A DNA stretch of 64,000 nucleotides from Rhizophagus clarus (taxonomy: Eukaryota > Glomeromycota > Glomeromycetes > Glomerales > Glomeraceae), in contig BLAL01000182.1 of assembly GCA_015698045.1 (NCBI GenBank), positions 124,001 to 188,000 of the forward strand, written 5' to 3'. The notes under the pieces were generated by a model. It ran no database searches. It was not told the DNA's origin and was given only the letters and a program-made list of their open reading frames with translations. The position numbers and the translations under genes are program-made. Positions 35,570 to 47,740 of the stretch are shown piece after piece (position 1 is the stretch's first letter; each line of letters opens with the position of its first letter).

Positions 35570-36110
35570 AGGGGTTGTCAGTGGGGTTGTCGTCCAGAAA
35601 TTTCAAAACAACGATAATCTAAAAAAAATTATCTAATCCTTAAGAATTTCACTTAATCCTAAAAAATTTTTTTACCCCCGAGAATTACCCTTTTTTGGGA
35701 TTGAAAACTAACTTATCCAGTTGTTTCTAAAAAAACAAAAAAAAACGTTAGTAATATTTTTGTAAAAAATAAATTGAATTTCCAGATTACTTCATAAACA
35801 ATAGACTTGGTCAAAATTATTATTATTTTTTATGTTAGATTAATAGCAACAAATTGACATAAAGCCAACAACTCTAACTTAAAAAAACTTTTCAACCATG
35901 TTGAGAATACCCTGTGTTAAAAACCATCCTATATGGCAAGAAAAAAGAAAATTCTTTTAGAACTTTGGATTTCACAAAACTGCTTAACAATTGATATTTG
36001 ACGTGTGATGGACAAGCTGCCTAAAAAAGGGTGATTTTTAGGGGCAAAAATATTATTATTTTAAAATTCCTGAGGATTAGGAAATATTATAAAAAATAAA
36101 TCCCATATTT
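35570..36110. repeat. Imperfect inverted repeat, possible foldback element
   Basis: The left part (35620-35705: TAATCCTTAAGAATTT, TTACCCCCGAGAATTACCCT, TTTTTTGGG) recurs inverted and diverged at 36010-36090 (CCTAATCCTCAGGAATTTTA, GCCCCTAAAAATCACCCTTT, TTTTAGGC when read on the minus strand). The spacer holds no gene. Confidence 0.45.
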
Positions 36111-36526
36111 TAAAATAGTATCATTTAAACAATAGCAAATTTATAATTGCTAAAAAGAAAAATTAAAATCCTGACTTATTTGATTATATATATTTTTGAA
36201 AATCAAAATTTATAAAAGGTAAAAATAAAATATATTTTTACAAAATCTATAACTTAAATTAAAGAAGTTGCACTAATTAATATTCTCAAAAATAGTTGAA
36301 AAAAAAAAATTCAATTAGTATTATTTTTATTTTTTTTTTTATACTGAAAATATTGCAACCCCATTAATTTTTCTTCTGCTTCTCTGGGCACCTTTCATCG
36401 TGCTGATGTCATTTCTCGTATTGATTATGTATGGTCTTGTCCCCTTCTCAAACGATTTTTACTCACCTCCATCATTTTTGACGTACGTAATGTTAAATTT
36501 TCTGACCACAATCCTATTATTACATA

Positions 36527-36683
36527 TGGGATCTTTGCAATAGAAAGGTACGAAACTCAAAAAAAAATAAAAATTTAATTAATATTAAATTTACACTTAT
36601 TTTAGTATAAAAAACATAATTAGCATATAAAATAAATTTAAAATTTTTTTTGAGTTTCGTACCTTTCTATTGCAAAGACCCCA
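36527..36683. mobile_element. 157-bp palindromic MITE, copy 2, inside the LINE
   Basis: Same element as at 53491 and 60677. TA duplications at 36525-36526 and 36684-36685. It splits the LINE endonuclease frame right after SDHNPII; counting one TA only, the frame on both sides is continuous, so the insertion point is unambiguous. Confidence 0.9.
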
Positions 36684-37405
36684 TATTATGATTATTCCTT
36701 TTTATACTCTTCTGTTAAGCTGGCCCATGCTCGACAGCTTAAACGATGTTCTCGTCATATATTTTCCTTTGACTCTGTTACTCCCTCGCAATGGGATAAC
36801 TTTTCTGCTCATATTGACAATTTATGCAACATATCTCCCACTACTTTTGCCTCTTGGCATGTCAATCGAATGTGTGAATATTTACACGCTAACATTATTG
36901 CTGGTGCTAATGCTGTTCTCCCCGCACGTACTGTTGGCAATAACCATATCCCTAAACTCCCTAAAGATTTGAAAACCTTGATACAACATTATCATTTCCT
37001 TAATCGCATCCTTCATTCTATTAAACTATTACGCAAATACCCACATACTTTTTCTTCCTCTCATGATCGTAAATGGTCTGGTTACTTGATTAGATTAAAT
37101 AATATATTTAATTTGTACAAATCTATTTTCTCTGCTATCCCAGTTTTACCCTCATCTTTATTTTCTTGCCAGACAGATAATTTTAATAACTTAATCCAAA
37201 CCTTGTCACATGCTTCTAAATTATTAAGAGGCTTACACCTTTTGAAAGAAAAAGAATTTCAGGATTCTTCTATCAAGGCTCATCTCGAAACTTGTGATCA
37301 GAATTTCAATACTGACATCTCTTCTTTCATCAACTCTGCACTCTCTCGTTCTCATCGTAGAATTGTGTTGGATCATATTTTATTAATTATCCTCTTGCTC
37401 CTCGA

Positions 37406-38470
37406 TTGTTAACAGATCTGAAGGACATCTCTGATGCTGTAGTGAACCATTTTCAAATCGTCGTTCCTATCAAAGCTACCCCGCCTTCATACATATTTGT
37501 GTTGCCTAATAGATGGCGTTCTGAGTATTCGCCCATGAACACCGTTTCTCTCAATATTTATAGTTCCCTCTTGTCTCCCCCTTCCTTAAAGGAATGGCTC
37601 CCTACGGTTTTTTCTATGCTCAATGGCAAAGCCCCTAGTCCTTCTATGATTACATACGAAATGCTCAAACACTTAGGACCTACCACCAACTCTTTACTTT
37701 TAACCCTAATCCGCAAATGTTTTGCTTCTGCTGATATTCCTGATCTTTGGCGGCAAACTATGGTCTTCCCTATCCCCAAGCCACATGAATGGCGTTGTCA
37801 ATTGAAAAACACTCGTCCTATCACACTTTTGAAAGTTATTCGGAAATCCTTTGTCAAGCTTTTTTATAACCGCTTGTCTGCCATTCTAGCCACTCACAAC
37901 GTCCTTAAAGGTGGTAATTTCGCTGGGCTGCCTGAAGGGACCTGTCGGGACCCAATTATTACTCTTGAATCTATCATTCACGACGCCAATCACAATAATT
38001 CTTTTCTTTGGATTCTTTCACAAGATATCTCCAAAGCATTTGACTCTGTCAACCTTACTATGTTGAAATTCGCTTTGGAACGCATATGTCTACCTGCGTC
38101 TGCTATCACGCTCATCTTGTCTCTTTTTATGAACTGTTCAAATTGGGTTTTTACTGTATACAGTGAGATTTCTTCCTATCAGGTTCGCATTGGTATAGAC
38201 CAAGGCGAAGTGATTTCCCCACTCCTATGGGTTATTTACATTGATTCTCTTTTGACTGTTTTGAAAAATGAGATGTTGGATCCTTATATTCTGCGATCTC
38301 CAATACTACTTTCAAATATGACGGGCTTCACTTCAGATATTATTATTAACAACCTAGTCTTTATGGATGACTCTACTCTTATTTCTTCATCTAAGGCCGG
38401 ACTGGAACACATGCTATCAATCACAGAAGAATTTTACGTGCTGAATAATACTTCCGCTAATCATTAAAAA
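37406..38470 (+). pseudogene. LINE reverse transcriptase segment
   Basis: Longest open part of the LINE, about 350 codons, containing RT motifs 0-5. The motif A Asp (SKAFDSVN) and both motif C Asp residues (FMDD) are intact, but the frame ends at TAA 38465-38467 and continues in another frame (38477-38820, thumb region). It is therefore not an active protein. Confidence 0.85.
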
Positions 38471-41400
38471 TATGTTTTGATATCGAATTCATTACCTCTA
38501 ACCACTACATCTACTATCCTTCCTGTGGAATTTCATTTATCCCTATCGTCTTTGAATGATATTTCTTTTATTTCTGTTACTCCTCTTTCTATCACTTCTT
38601 CATTTCGTTTTTTAGGGATATGGTTTAATATCAAAAGCTCTCGTGACTTTGTTAAAAAACAGATCGCTGGTGAATGTAATTCCTTCACCACCACTTTTCA
38701 TCCGGCCAAACTATCTGCCAAACAAGTTGTTTACCTCTACAACTCGGTGCTCATTCCTAAATTGGAGTACCGTATGCAAGTTACCCACCTTTCTGCGACT
38801 GATTGTTATGCTGCTACATGACCTATATATTCGCTTGTCAAACACAAAGCTAACTTTTCTCGTTCTCTTTCCAACCCTATACTCTACCTTTCTCAAGCTT
38901 TGGGATTAATTAATTTGTCTTCTCATTTGATTCAATGCCATGTTAATAATTTATTTTTGATGGCTAATTCTTCCACTTTTCTTATTCAACGTTTGTTTAT
39001 TTATAGATTAATGTTGATACTTTTTAATCCCTGTTTCTCCTTTGATGGTGGATGATTGGTCTTTATGGTCTACTATGATCGCTTTTAAGTGTGATTATAT
39101 CGCTTGCACTTTTGCTTCCATAACCTCTACCCCCTTCTGTCTGTGACATGCTCGTTTCTCTTCAACATTTCTGGACCTTACTCTCCCTGGCCATACCCCT
39201 TTATATTCGTGTATGAGCCCGCATGTTTTTAAGGCTTGCCTCAAGGTCCTTCAGAAACGCCATCTGTATTATTTATCACAGTTAATCGCGCCATCTGGCT
39301 CCCATCTTATTTCTTGGACTGCTTATCAGACCACCTATATTGCTCAACTCATGAATAAACGTGGCCGTTCTCTCCCTCATAAATGGTATCTGGACATTAA
39401 GGCCAATACAACCCTTTCCGACTCCCACGATCAGTTACTGGATCGCTATGTATGTCCCCCTTCTGTTACCTCTTCCGTCACTCTAGTCCTTAGTGTTACT
39501 ATAACGCAAAAGAATCGGCATTGGCTCGTTACTTTTGATGGAAATGATGCTCCTCTTTTTGGCAAACAGCTTAGCGTACAGCCTAAGAAAGATACCTGTG
39601 TGATTGTTCATTGGACATCTGACTGTCTCTCCTCCCCTGATGATGTAATTCGCCTTCGTCCATATCCAGGCTGTGATGCACACGTTCCATTCCCTTTGGC
39701 TAACAAATATACTGCTGTTCCACCTCGTTGTACCTTCAAGACTTCTTTGTTGAAATCTTTGATTCTCCCTACCAATTGCGAGCGTATTTGACAATCTACC
39801 ACGGAAGTCATTTCCCCTTACTCTTGAGCAGACCTCAGTAATACAGTGGTCCCTTATTATAGACGTCTCAATATTTTGCCAGACTTTTCTTCTTCCTTTT
39901 CTGTAGTTGAGCACGATTTGACTATGGCTTCTCCTTTAGACAACCTATCTATACTCCCTTCTCCGATTCTTCTTCTGTCAGGGTCTCATTACCGCTATTA
40001 TACCAATGGTTCCCTTGTTAACCTCGGGATATCTGAAGTCTCGATGGGTTGGTCTTGGGTCCAGTTAATTCATGATGCTGGATATCTCAATTCTGTTGCT
40101 ACATATGCGCATGGCACTATACGAAACTGGTTTTCTTTTACCAGAGCTGAAGCTGCTGCGAACTATGCTGCTTTAAGCATCTCTCCAGATGATTCTACCA
40201 TCACTATCTACACGGACTCTCAAGCTGCCATTGATGGTTTGAATTTATGTGCCTCTTTTTCCTATACTAACAGTTGTCTGTATTACAAAACTACCAACTT
40301 TGAGCTGTGGGCCTCTATTGAGTATTCCATTCGTACAAAACGTCTCACGGTTTTCTCTGTCAAGGTCAAAGGCCAGGATGGCAATTATTGGAATGAATTT
40401 GCTGACTCCCTTGCAAATTCTGCCCATCACTCTAATACGACTCCTCTCTTGCCTGCGACTGCATATACTTTTTCGCATAATGTCCGCCTGGTGTATGATA
40501 ATATTGTTTGTGAATCTAACCTTAGGCGGCTCTTCAAGCTCCACTTTCAGGCCACCTTTTTGAAGGACCTTTTATCTCTCAAACGTTTTCAATTTGTATA
40601 TTGTTTATACAACAAGAACAACTATGTAGTTGACTAGGAACTCACTTAGTTTACTCTTAATTTTTCCCTGACACATGACGCTTCTTTCCAGGCTTCTCAT
40701 GCCACACGGCATTACACCTTCAAATTTAAACTCATCCTCGATGATTTGCCTCTCCTGAAAAATTGAAAATTACCCGTTCTGATCTTTATATTGATCTTCT
40801 TACGTGCTGTTTATGCTGTGATCGCATGGAGGACTTGATGCACCTGATCTTCTGCTTCAAACGCCATTCCGTTATGCATCAAATTTTACAATCCTATCAA
40901 AATCATTTATTTTCCAAGCTTTGCAAAGCTGGTGAATTGGCTGACAAGGATCCCACGCCTATGCTCAGGAGACTCTCTTCTTTCTCTTGCTGGACTATTT
41001 CTTCTTCTAATTGGTCCTCTTACGCGCTCATCCAGAGTTGTTTACCCACAATGTTTATTGATTTATTTGTTGACTTATCTATCTCCAGACAGTCTGCTAT
41101 GAAGGTCGTAGCTGCGATTCACAACAATTTCATCCAGAAGCTTAGAAAACGCATCTGAAATCTGCGTACTTATGACAAAAGTAAATGGGAAGACACGATA
41201 AACATCACTCTTAAATTGAAAACTACTCCTCGGCCTTCTAATTTGCCTGCCACTTCGTATGTGCCTTTCTCTTCGCTACCTCCTCTGACCCATCTTGTGA
41301 TTTCACGTGACTCTGAAATTAATTGGATAAAGAACTCGATGACTCAAGGTTTGCCATAGTATAATCATCTGTCAGGTTTTATAGGTCGTCTAACGGTGCT

Positions 41401-41764
41401 ACTTAATAATAGCTTTTGCAGGATGGGATGTCGATTTTTATAGTGGGCGTGTTATTCATTATTATGTTAGCATAGTTGCTTCTACTTTGGTTGGAATATA
41501 TCAAGGGGAAAGATCTAGGGAAATTTAGTGTAATGCGATTTATTCTTTTTAGGATAGGTTTATTACTATATTTTTACTTAGAAGACTATATAGCTTTGTT
41601 TTTAGTTAGTTTTATTTTATTTTGTGTCCTTTTATATTTTATAAATTGTATCAATCTAATAATAATTAATAAAGATAAAGACTACTATGCCGCGTTTGCC
41701 TTGAATTTAAATTCTTTCTTAAAGAAATTATAGATATTAATCATATGAACCTATTGGCAACAGA

Positions 41765-42060
41765 GTCCCAAAAATCATGGCGGCTTCTACCATTAATATT
41801 GTGGTAGGCACAGTTTCTGTCTCAGCGTATGTCAACAAGCTTATCCATCATAGTCCAGTTCTAATGGACGTTGTAGTGGGAATGACATGAACGTGTGTGG
41901 TGAGGCATTATTAGATTAGATTTGATTTTTATAATTTGATTTTGGGATGAGCAAAAATTTGGGTAGAAAGAAGGTCGTAAAATGTCACTTTAAATAAAAA
42001 TTTGAACAATACCTCTTTGTTTTAATTTTATTTCTCGTTTCAATTAAAATTTAATTTATT
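41765..42060 (-). pseudogene. SANT/Myb-like gene relic, copy S1 (first exon and promoter)
   Basis: From ATG 41908 leftward: MPHHTRSCHSHYNVH, stop, NWTMMDKLVDIR, stop, DRNCAYHNINGRSRHDFWD. The pattern trp...leucine-rich helix...RxxYxxxxGRSRxxFW is that of a small SANT/Myb-like DNA-binding domain seen also at 48082 and 57563. Upstream (41960-42060) is the shared promoter block with GGTATTGTTC and AAAGTGACATTTTACGACC on the minus strand. Later exons are absent. Confidence 0.6.
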
Positions 42061-42337
42061 ACACTTTTTATCATTAAACATATTAATTAAAACTCATATG
42101 AATATGGATTATCTAAATATAAATATCATGATTAAATCAAAAAATAAAAAAAAATCTTAGTTTGATTTCAGTTTTATTTCAATTAAAAATAATTGAAAAT
42201 CATGTACATGTTTAATTGTTTTAAATATAAATATCAATATATCATATTTAAAAATAAAACAATTATATTCTGATTAAATATTTTGCGTACATTTCTTAAA
42301 AAAATCATAAAAAAATCTTGTACATCGTACATGCATG

Positions 42338-42545
42338 CAATTACTAAATATCATCCCCTTGTGATAAATAAAAAATTACGCAACACAAATTCAACACAAA
42401 TTTAACAAATTTAACAAAATTTGGCCAAAATTAATAATTTTTTACCAGAATTATCAACACAAATTGAACACAAATTGAACACAAAATTTGTTGGTGTTGT
42501 GCTAGTAATTTTTATTTATCACAAGGGGATGATATTTAGTAATTG
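42338..42545. mobile_element. 208-bp foldback MITE with 6-bp target duplication
   Basis: Ends are CAATTACTAAATATCATCCC and its inverse; the inverted arms of about 42 bp include CCTTGTGATAAATAAAAA. TGCATG flanks it on both sides (42332-42337 and 42546-42551). The centre has repeats of AACACAAATTCAACACAAAT. Diverged pieces of this family are at 44150-44285, 47600-47740, 52870-52980 and 57110-57240. Confidence 0.8.
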
Positions 42546-42559
42546 TGCATGACAGTATC

Positions 42560-43180
42560 GTATTTTCTGGCCAATCAAAATTAGGCTGATCCTTGCATGT
42601 GATTTAATCATTTAATCATGTACGCGTTTTTTGTCTTATTTATTTTTGTCTCTTATTTCTTTATTCTTTTGTTCAATATTTTTAATTTTTTTGTCTCTTC
42701 TTTCTATTATTTCTTTAATTATATACAATATATTTACATATATTTCATAATTTATTGCTTTGCAGGTATAGAAATATTTGTTTATTAATACTAATTATTT
42801 TTATTTTTTTTTACCTCTTTGTTACTTTGTATCGTAATACTAATAATAATATCCATGTTTTCTTTATTCCTTTTTACTTGTACTTAAATACTAATGATAA
42901 TATCCATGTTTTTTTTACTCCTTTTACTGTTTCTTTAACTCTTTTTACCTTAATACTAACAATAATAACAATATTTCTTTTATCTTTATATCTAATACTA
43001 ACGTTACTATAGCTGTTTCTCTTCTTTTTACGTCTAATAATATTGTTACTCTTTACTCTTTCTTTTTTTTACTTTTATGTATTCTGTATATATTAATAAA
43101 TACTTGTAATTTTTTATGGTTTAATAAAATTATATCTAATAAAACATATATTATATAAACTTATAGTACAGAAAATGAAG
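42560..43180. other. AT-rich low-complexity DNA
   Basis: T-rich tract with two imperfect copies of ACTAATAATAATATCCATGT followed by TTTCTTTA-type sequence (near 42840 and 42890). No gene seen. Confidence 0.4.
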
Positions 43181-43189
43181 TATTATTTA

Positions 43190-43480
43190 TCAAAATATTT
43201 TGAAACATTACAAAATATTACGTATATTTTAAAAAGTTGTGAAGTATTATGCAGTATAATTACAGAATAGCATATAGTAATATTTCAAAATATTTTAAAA
43301 AGTTACAAAATATTACGCTTATGCAAACTTGCGACGGGTCTGAAAACTTACAGAATATTACAAATCATAAAATTATGAAGCTTTGCATATCAAAATATTT
43401 TGAAATATTTTAAAAAGTTACAAAATATTACGCTTACACAAACTTGCAGCAGGTCTGGAAACTTACGAAATATTATGATA
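43190..43480. repeat. Direct repeats of ~115 bp
   Basis: AAATATTTTAAAAAGTTACA followed by AAATATTACGCTT, then CAAACTTGC and GGTCTG, occurs at about 43281-43345 and again at 43399-43460 (period ~115). A more diverged copy begins near 43195. Confidence 0.65.
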
Positions 43481-43529
43481 TGTAAATTTGCGCAACTTTT
43501 CGCACTATATAATTTTCTGATGTAAAACA

Positions 43530-43800
43530 AGTTACAATCAGTAGTGATATAATTAAAGGTAAAAAAAAAAAGTTTGAGCAAATACAATTAGTAATGATAA
43601 AAGAAGATATAGTTAGTAGCGATAAATAGTAGCACAATTAATTATTAGTAGCAATAAAAAAAAGTACAATTAGTAGAGAAAAAGTGAGGTATAATTAGTA
43701 GTGGTAAAAAAAAAGTACAGTTAGTAGCGATAAAAAAGAAGGTACAGTTAGCGATAAAAAGAAGGTAAAGTTAGTAGTAATAAAAACCAAGAAATACAAC
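43530..43800. repeat. Minisatellite GTACAATTAGTAGCGATAAA
   Basis: About nine imperfect units of 25-35 nt, each with TACAATTAGTAG or TACAGTTAGTAG followed by a GATAAAAA tract. No coding content. Confidence 0.7.
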
Positions 43801-44149
43801 TGTACCTATAAATACATCTATCTGAGAAAGACAAATAGTAATAACTACAAAACTATTACAATTATACAACTTCAAATGTTAAATATTTTCTTTTAGTTGT
43901 TAAAGTTTTTCTATTAAACGACTTTTTATCTAGAACTGTTTTAATAAAAAAAAAAAAAATAAATAATATTTGAATTAATAAGTAAAGAAAAATAAAAAGT
44001 AAAAGAGAAATAGCGCATATTTTTTGATTTATTATTTGCATACAAATAATAATAAATGATCGGCAATCATGTGACATTTGTCTAATCACGATTAAAATTT
44101 TTAATTAAGTAGATTTCACTGGCATAAGTTACATGATAAATGAATTCGT

Positions 44150-44285
44150 GTTAAATTAGTGTGCAATTTGTGTTGATAATTCTGGTAAATTTTGTTAATT
44201 TTGGCCAAATTTTGTTATTTGTGTTAAATTTGTGTTGAACTTGTGTTGTTTTTAATTTTATTAGAGGATGATATTTAGCATTTGT
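44150..44285. mobile_element. Decayed copy of the 208-bp foldback family
   Basis: Carries CAATTTGTGTTGATAATTCT, TTTTGGCCAAATTTTGTTAT, GTTGAACTTGTGTTG and the right end GGATGATATTTAGC. Left arm is lost. It lies about 300 bp upstream of SANT-like copy S2, the same relative place as in the other copies. Confidence 0.6.
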
Positions 44286-44479
44286 GATGTGCTCGAATTT
44301 TAAGAAAACTTTCCTAATGACCAAAAATTCTTGCTCATATGACAATTTATTTTTCTGTGGTTTCCAGAGATGACGATATTTTTTGATTATAAGAAATGTA
44401 CTAATAATAATAGATTGTTTTATTTTAAGTATATATAATGTTTATAAATTAAAATAATTAAACATGTATTGGGTGTTAA

Positions 44480-44700
44480 TATTAAATTTTTAATTTCAAA
44501 TATTTAGTTATTTTAATTGAAATGAAAAATAAAATCGAACTAAAGATATTGTTCAATTGTTTATAAGGTGGCACTATACGATCTTTTGCAAACTCACCAT
44601 CACCACTCACAATATAATTATATAACCAAATCACTCAATAGAATGATCCTGCTAATTGATGAATGGTAACGAAGAAACAATTACTACCATTAATAAATGT
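44480..44700 (+). pseudogene. SANT/Myb-like gene relic, copy S2
   Basis: The promoter block (ATATTGTTCAATTGTTTATA then GGTGGCACTATACGATC, 44545-44590) leads into HHHSQYNY, SLNRMILLIDEW, stop, RRNNYYH, aligning with the first exon of copies S1 and S4. Nothing of later exons is found before 45000. Confidence 0.5.
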
Positions 44701-45424
44701 AAGTAAACAAACAAACTAATTAAACATTTCTTTTAATCTTTTATTACTTAAGTTGATTTTCTTATCTGACAAGAGTTTGGTTCCTTTATTGCAGAAACTC
44801 TATTACATTAAATAAAATCATCTTATTCACATAAATATCATAAATATAATGTAAAAATATTAAATAAAAATTAACTGAGATGTGATCTTAAGGTATTATG
44901 TTAAACATGTTTTGTAAATCAGAATAGTAAGTATTATTTCTAAATCAAAAAAAAAAAAAAAAAAAAAAAGAAAAAATATAAAATCAGTAATTCTAATTAA
45001 AGATTTTTAATAATAAGAATTCAGAAACTACCATTTTGTATTACCTTTTAATTCTATATCACCCATCAAAAAATGAAATACCTCATTCATACTGCATAGC
45101 TTTGTTGCTATCTGTTATAATGCTTCTTATACCAAACCTCCGCTTTAATTTCCTTATGCATTGTTTCAATTCCTTGTCATCATCTAAAGCATTATATGTT
45201 TTTTCTAAATGGAACAAAATGGTTAGTATGCATATAATACTTCATAGTAAATAGAGTAGATCTTAAATAAGAATAATAAGAATAAATTGATTTTTGAAGT
45301 TCAAACTCAATTGTATATAAATTTTATTGTAATCAATTTTTTATGAATTTTATTGTAATTAACTTTTTACAAATTTTATTGAAAATTTCATATGAAATTA
45401 TTTCTCTAATTACACAGCTTTTGA

Positions 45425-46620
45425 ATTATTTGCGGCCGCCATGATGACCTTCACAACTGCTTTCATGACTGCTTTCACAACTGCCACCTCGACCACTACC
45501 TCAACCTACAGAAGATTGGACAATGAAACGATCATTCACAATATCACCATCATCAACAATTACATCAGGAACTACTTCTTCTTCCTGTTCTTTAGCTTCA
45601 TCCTCTTCTACTTCATCTTTTTCATGAATTATATTTTCATCCTCCTCCTCTTATTCCTCATGAACCATATCTTCATCCTCATCTTCCTTTTCATTTCTTT
45701 CTTCTTCCTCATTTTTATTTTTCTTGAAATAACCATTTTCATCTTGAACCTATGATCTCCTTTAATTAATATAAATTAAATATAAATTAGGTTTTTGATT
45801 TTTTTTTTTTTAAAAAAAAAAGTTAAAAAACATATATACTTACGCACATGCTGCACATATTTTTTTAATAATTCATACGCAAACCAATTATTATAACTAA
45901 ACTGTACATCCAGGTCTTTAGTCCTCAACTTGAACTAAAAAAAAAGTCATTATTTCGTTATATTTGTAAAAAAAAAATTTATAAATCAAATAAAAATACC
46001 TTTTCGATTATTTTAAACAAGATATTCTTGGGTATATTTTTGTATGCAAAATTGTACTGCAACTGATAACTAGCGCATATGCACATCGCGACCTAATTTT
46101 ATTAATTATTAGAATGTTTTTTTTTTATAAAACAAGTTATTTGTAATATATACATACTACACAAGCCATGTATTTTTCATTATTTATATTTAGTACCATT
46201 AGCATATCCTACTTTGACACATATTTTTTCTTTGATTTCGCAATCAAACTACACGTTGCCTTTTATTCATTTATTTTAAAAAAGATAAATAACAAATAAA
46301 TAAATGAATAACAAAATAATTAGTAATAATAATGAGAGCTTACGACAGTAGTTTCTCTAGTGCTTGTAGAAAGGGTTGACGTAACCGATATTCTTCTCAA
46401 ACTCAACGCTTGAGGTTCTGAAAAAGTATTGTCCAGAGAACTCCAAAATAAAAAAAAAATTTAATAAAATTTATTCCTTTAAGGTTGCATAAAAGTTTTA
46501 TTTTTCATACATACTTTATTTTTGCCATAAGTGCTTCATTTTGTTTTTTGAGCATTTTAAACTGTTGTTCGATACTGTTATTTATGGTCGTAGATGTAGT
46601 TAAGGTTTTATTAATACAAA
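45425..46620 (-). pseudogene. Multi-exon gene relic with coiled coil and acidic tail
   Basis: Minus-strand pieces that read in order with plausible splice sites: 46620-46513 (coiled coil EQQFKMLKKQNEALMAKIK), 46440-46343 (SLDNTFSEPQALSLRRISVT), 46260-46157 (IAKSKKKYVSK, stop, DMLMVLNINNEKYMACVV), 46090-46005 (AMCICASYQLQYNFAYKN), 45935-45846 (FKLRTKDLDVQFSYNNWFAY) and 45755-45425 (acidic, KEDEDEDMVHEE, stop, EEEDEN..., then Gly/Ser-rich). Three in-frame stops. The family is unknown; a coiled coil before a helical domain and an acidic tail could suit a transposon-linked or transcription protein. Confidence 0.45.
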
Positions 46621-46739
46621 CGGTTCGTAGAAAGAAGGTGAGAGAAGTATAAAAAATACGTGAGGAAGTACGAAAAATACATGGATTTTTATTAGGGTAA
46701 TGAACGTGTTTTAATGCTAATTTAAGAATTAAAAAGAGT

Positions 46740-47600
46740 GTACATAACGCGATCTAACATGACTATACGAGTTAAGATTTTTTTTTATTATTTTCCAATT
46801 TCTTCATTTTTTTATCGATTTGATAAAAATTTTTTTTTTTATATTATTTTTTTTATTTTTTTCTTTATTTTAATCGATTTGATAAAAAAATTATTTATAA
46901 GCACAAGTAGATATACAGCTCACCGAACACAGCCTGTTTATAGGCCATGTTATTCAAATTTTCATAAGCCTTTACATTTGCTACAATAGTTCCATCACAG
47001 AAATTGCAACAGGACCAAGCCATAAGACCACAGCAGCGGGACAAAGCCATGAGATCAGAATAGATGGTATATGTAATTATTGTTCTTTATATCGTCTGTT
47101 CTTTGATTTCTTTTTATTTATAGTTTTATTTATTGCTAATCTGTTTGATTATGATGAAACGAATATTTATCTTGAAAAAAATTTAAATTTTTTACTATTC
47201 AAAACGCCTTCAATGATAATGGGTTTTTTTAAGATGGGAAAAATCTTGTCAGCAATAAGAAAAATATTACGAAAGAGCATGGAATAAATTATGTAAATGG
47301 TGAAACATATACCACATCTTCTTATTAATTTTAATTTATGGTTACTATAATAAAAATAGAAAAATAATAAAAATAGAAAATTGATTCCAAAAAAAAAAAA
47401 AATCAATAAGTGTTTCCTTATTAATTATAGTTTGTGAATAAAATTTATCGTTATCAGTGTTACAATTATTTCACTTGTTTTGACTAAAAAAAAAAATCAG
47501 TGTTACAATTATTTTTATTTTTTCCTAATAACCGATGACATAATAATTAATAATATTGTTTAACCTTATATAGAAACTAATTTACCAATAGTTATTTGTA
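46740..47600. other. No gene seen
   Basis: T-rich DNA (46785-46900), short unremarkable open stretches and an A-run at 47390-47402. Confidence 0.4.
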
Positions 47601-47740
47601 TTTTTATTTGAATTGAAATTGTGTTCAATTTGTGTTGATAATTTTGGTAAAAAATTTAATAATTTCAGTTAAATTTCGTTGAATTTGTTGGATATGTGTT
47701 GGATGTGTGTTGATAAATTTGATGATTGCATTTCGCTTGA
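47600..47740. mobile_element. Decayed copy of the 208-bp foldback family
   Basis: Contains GTGTTCAATTTGTGTTGATA followed by ATTTTGGTAAAAAATTTAAT and GTGTTGGATGTGTGTTGAT. Sits about 230 bp upstream of the S3 promoter block. Confidence 0.55.

Larger units (their letters stand above)
36360..41690 (+). mobile_element. 5'-truncated non-LTR retrotransposon (LINE), decayed
   Basis: Plus-strand, visibly GC-richer than its surroundings. It starts inside the endonuclease domain (SRIDYVWSCP ... VKFSDHNPIITY, about 36374-36526), which is interrupted by a MITE. Then a linker, reverse transcriptase (about 37406-38470: RPITLL, LSQDISKAFDSVN, GIDQGEVISPLLWVIYIDSL, LVFMDDSTLIS where the usual catalytic box reads FMDD), RNase H (about 39990-40440: HYRYYTNGS, TRAEAAANYA, IYTDSQAAI, NEFADSLANS) and a zinc-knuckle-like segment (TCCLCCDRMEDLMHLIFC, about 40803-40860). 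Several frameshifts and stops. The 3' end is set near the TAATAATAATTAATAAAGAT tail at about 41660-41690 and is approximate. Confidence 0.88.

Noticed and set aside
39483..39914. Minus-strand open frame of 143 codons
   Set aside because: Antisense shadow of the LINE between RT and RNase H.
42330..42550. CRISPR-like or palindromic regulatory array
   Set aside because: It is a single foldback element with a clear target duplication, and the genome is eukaryotic.
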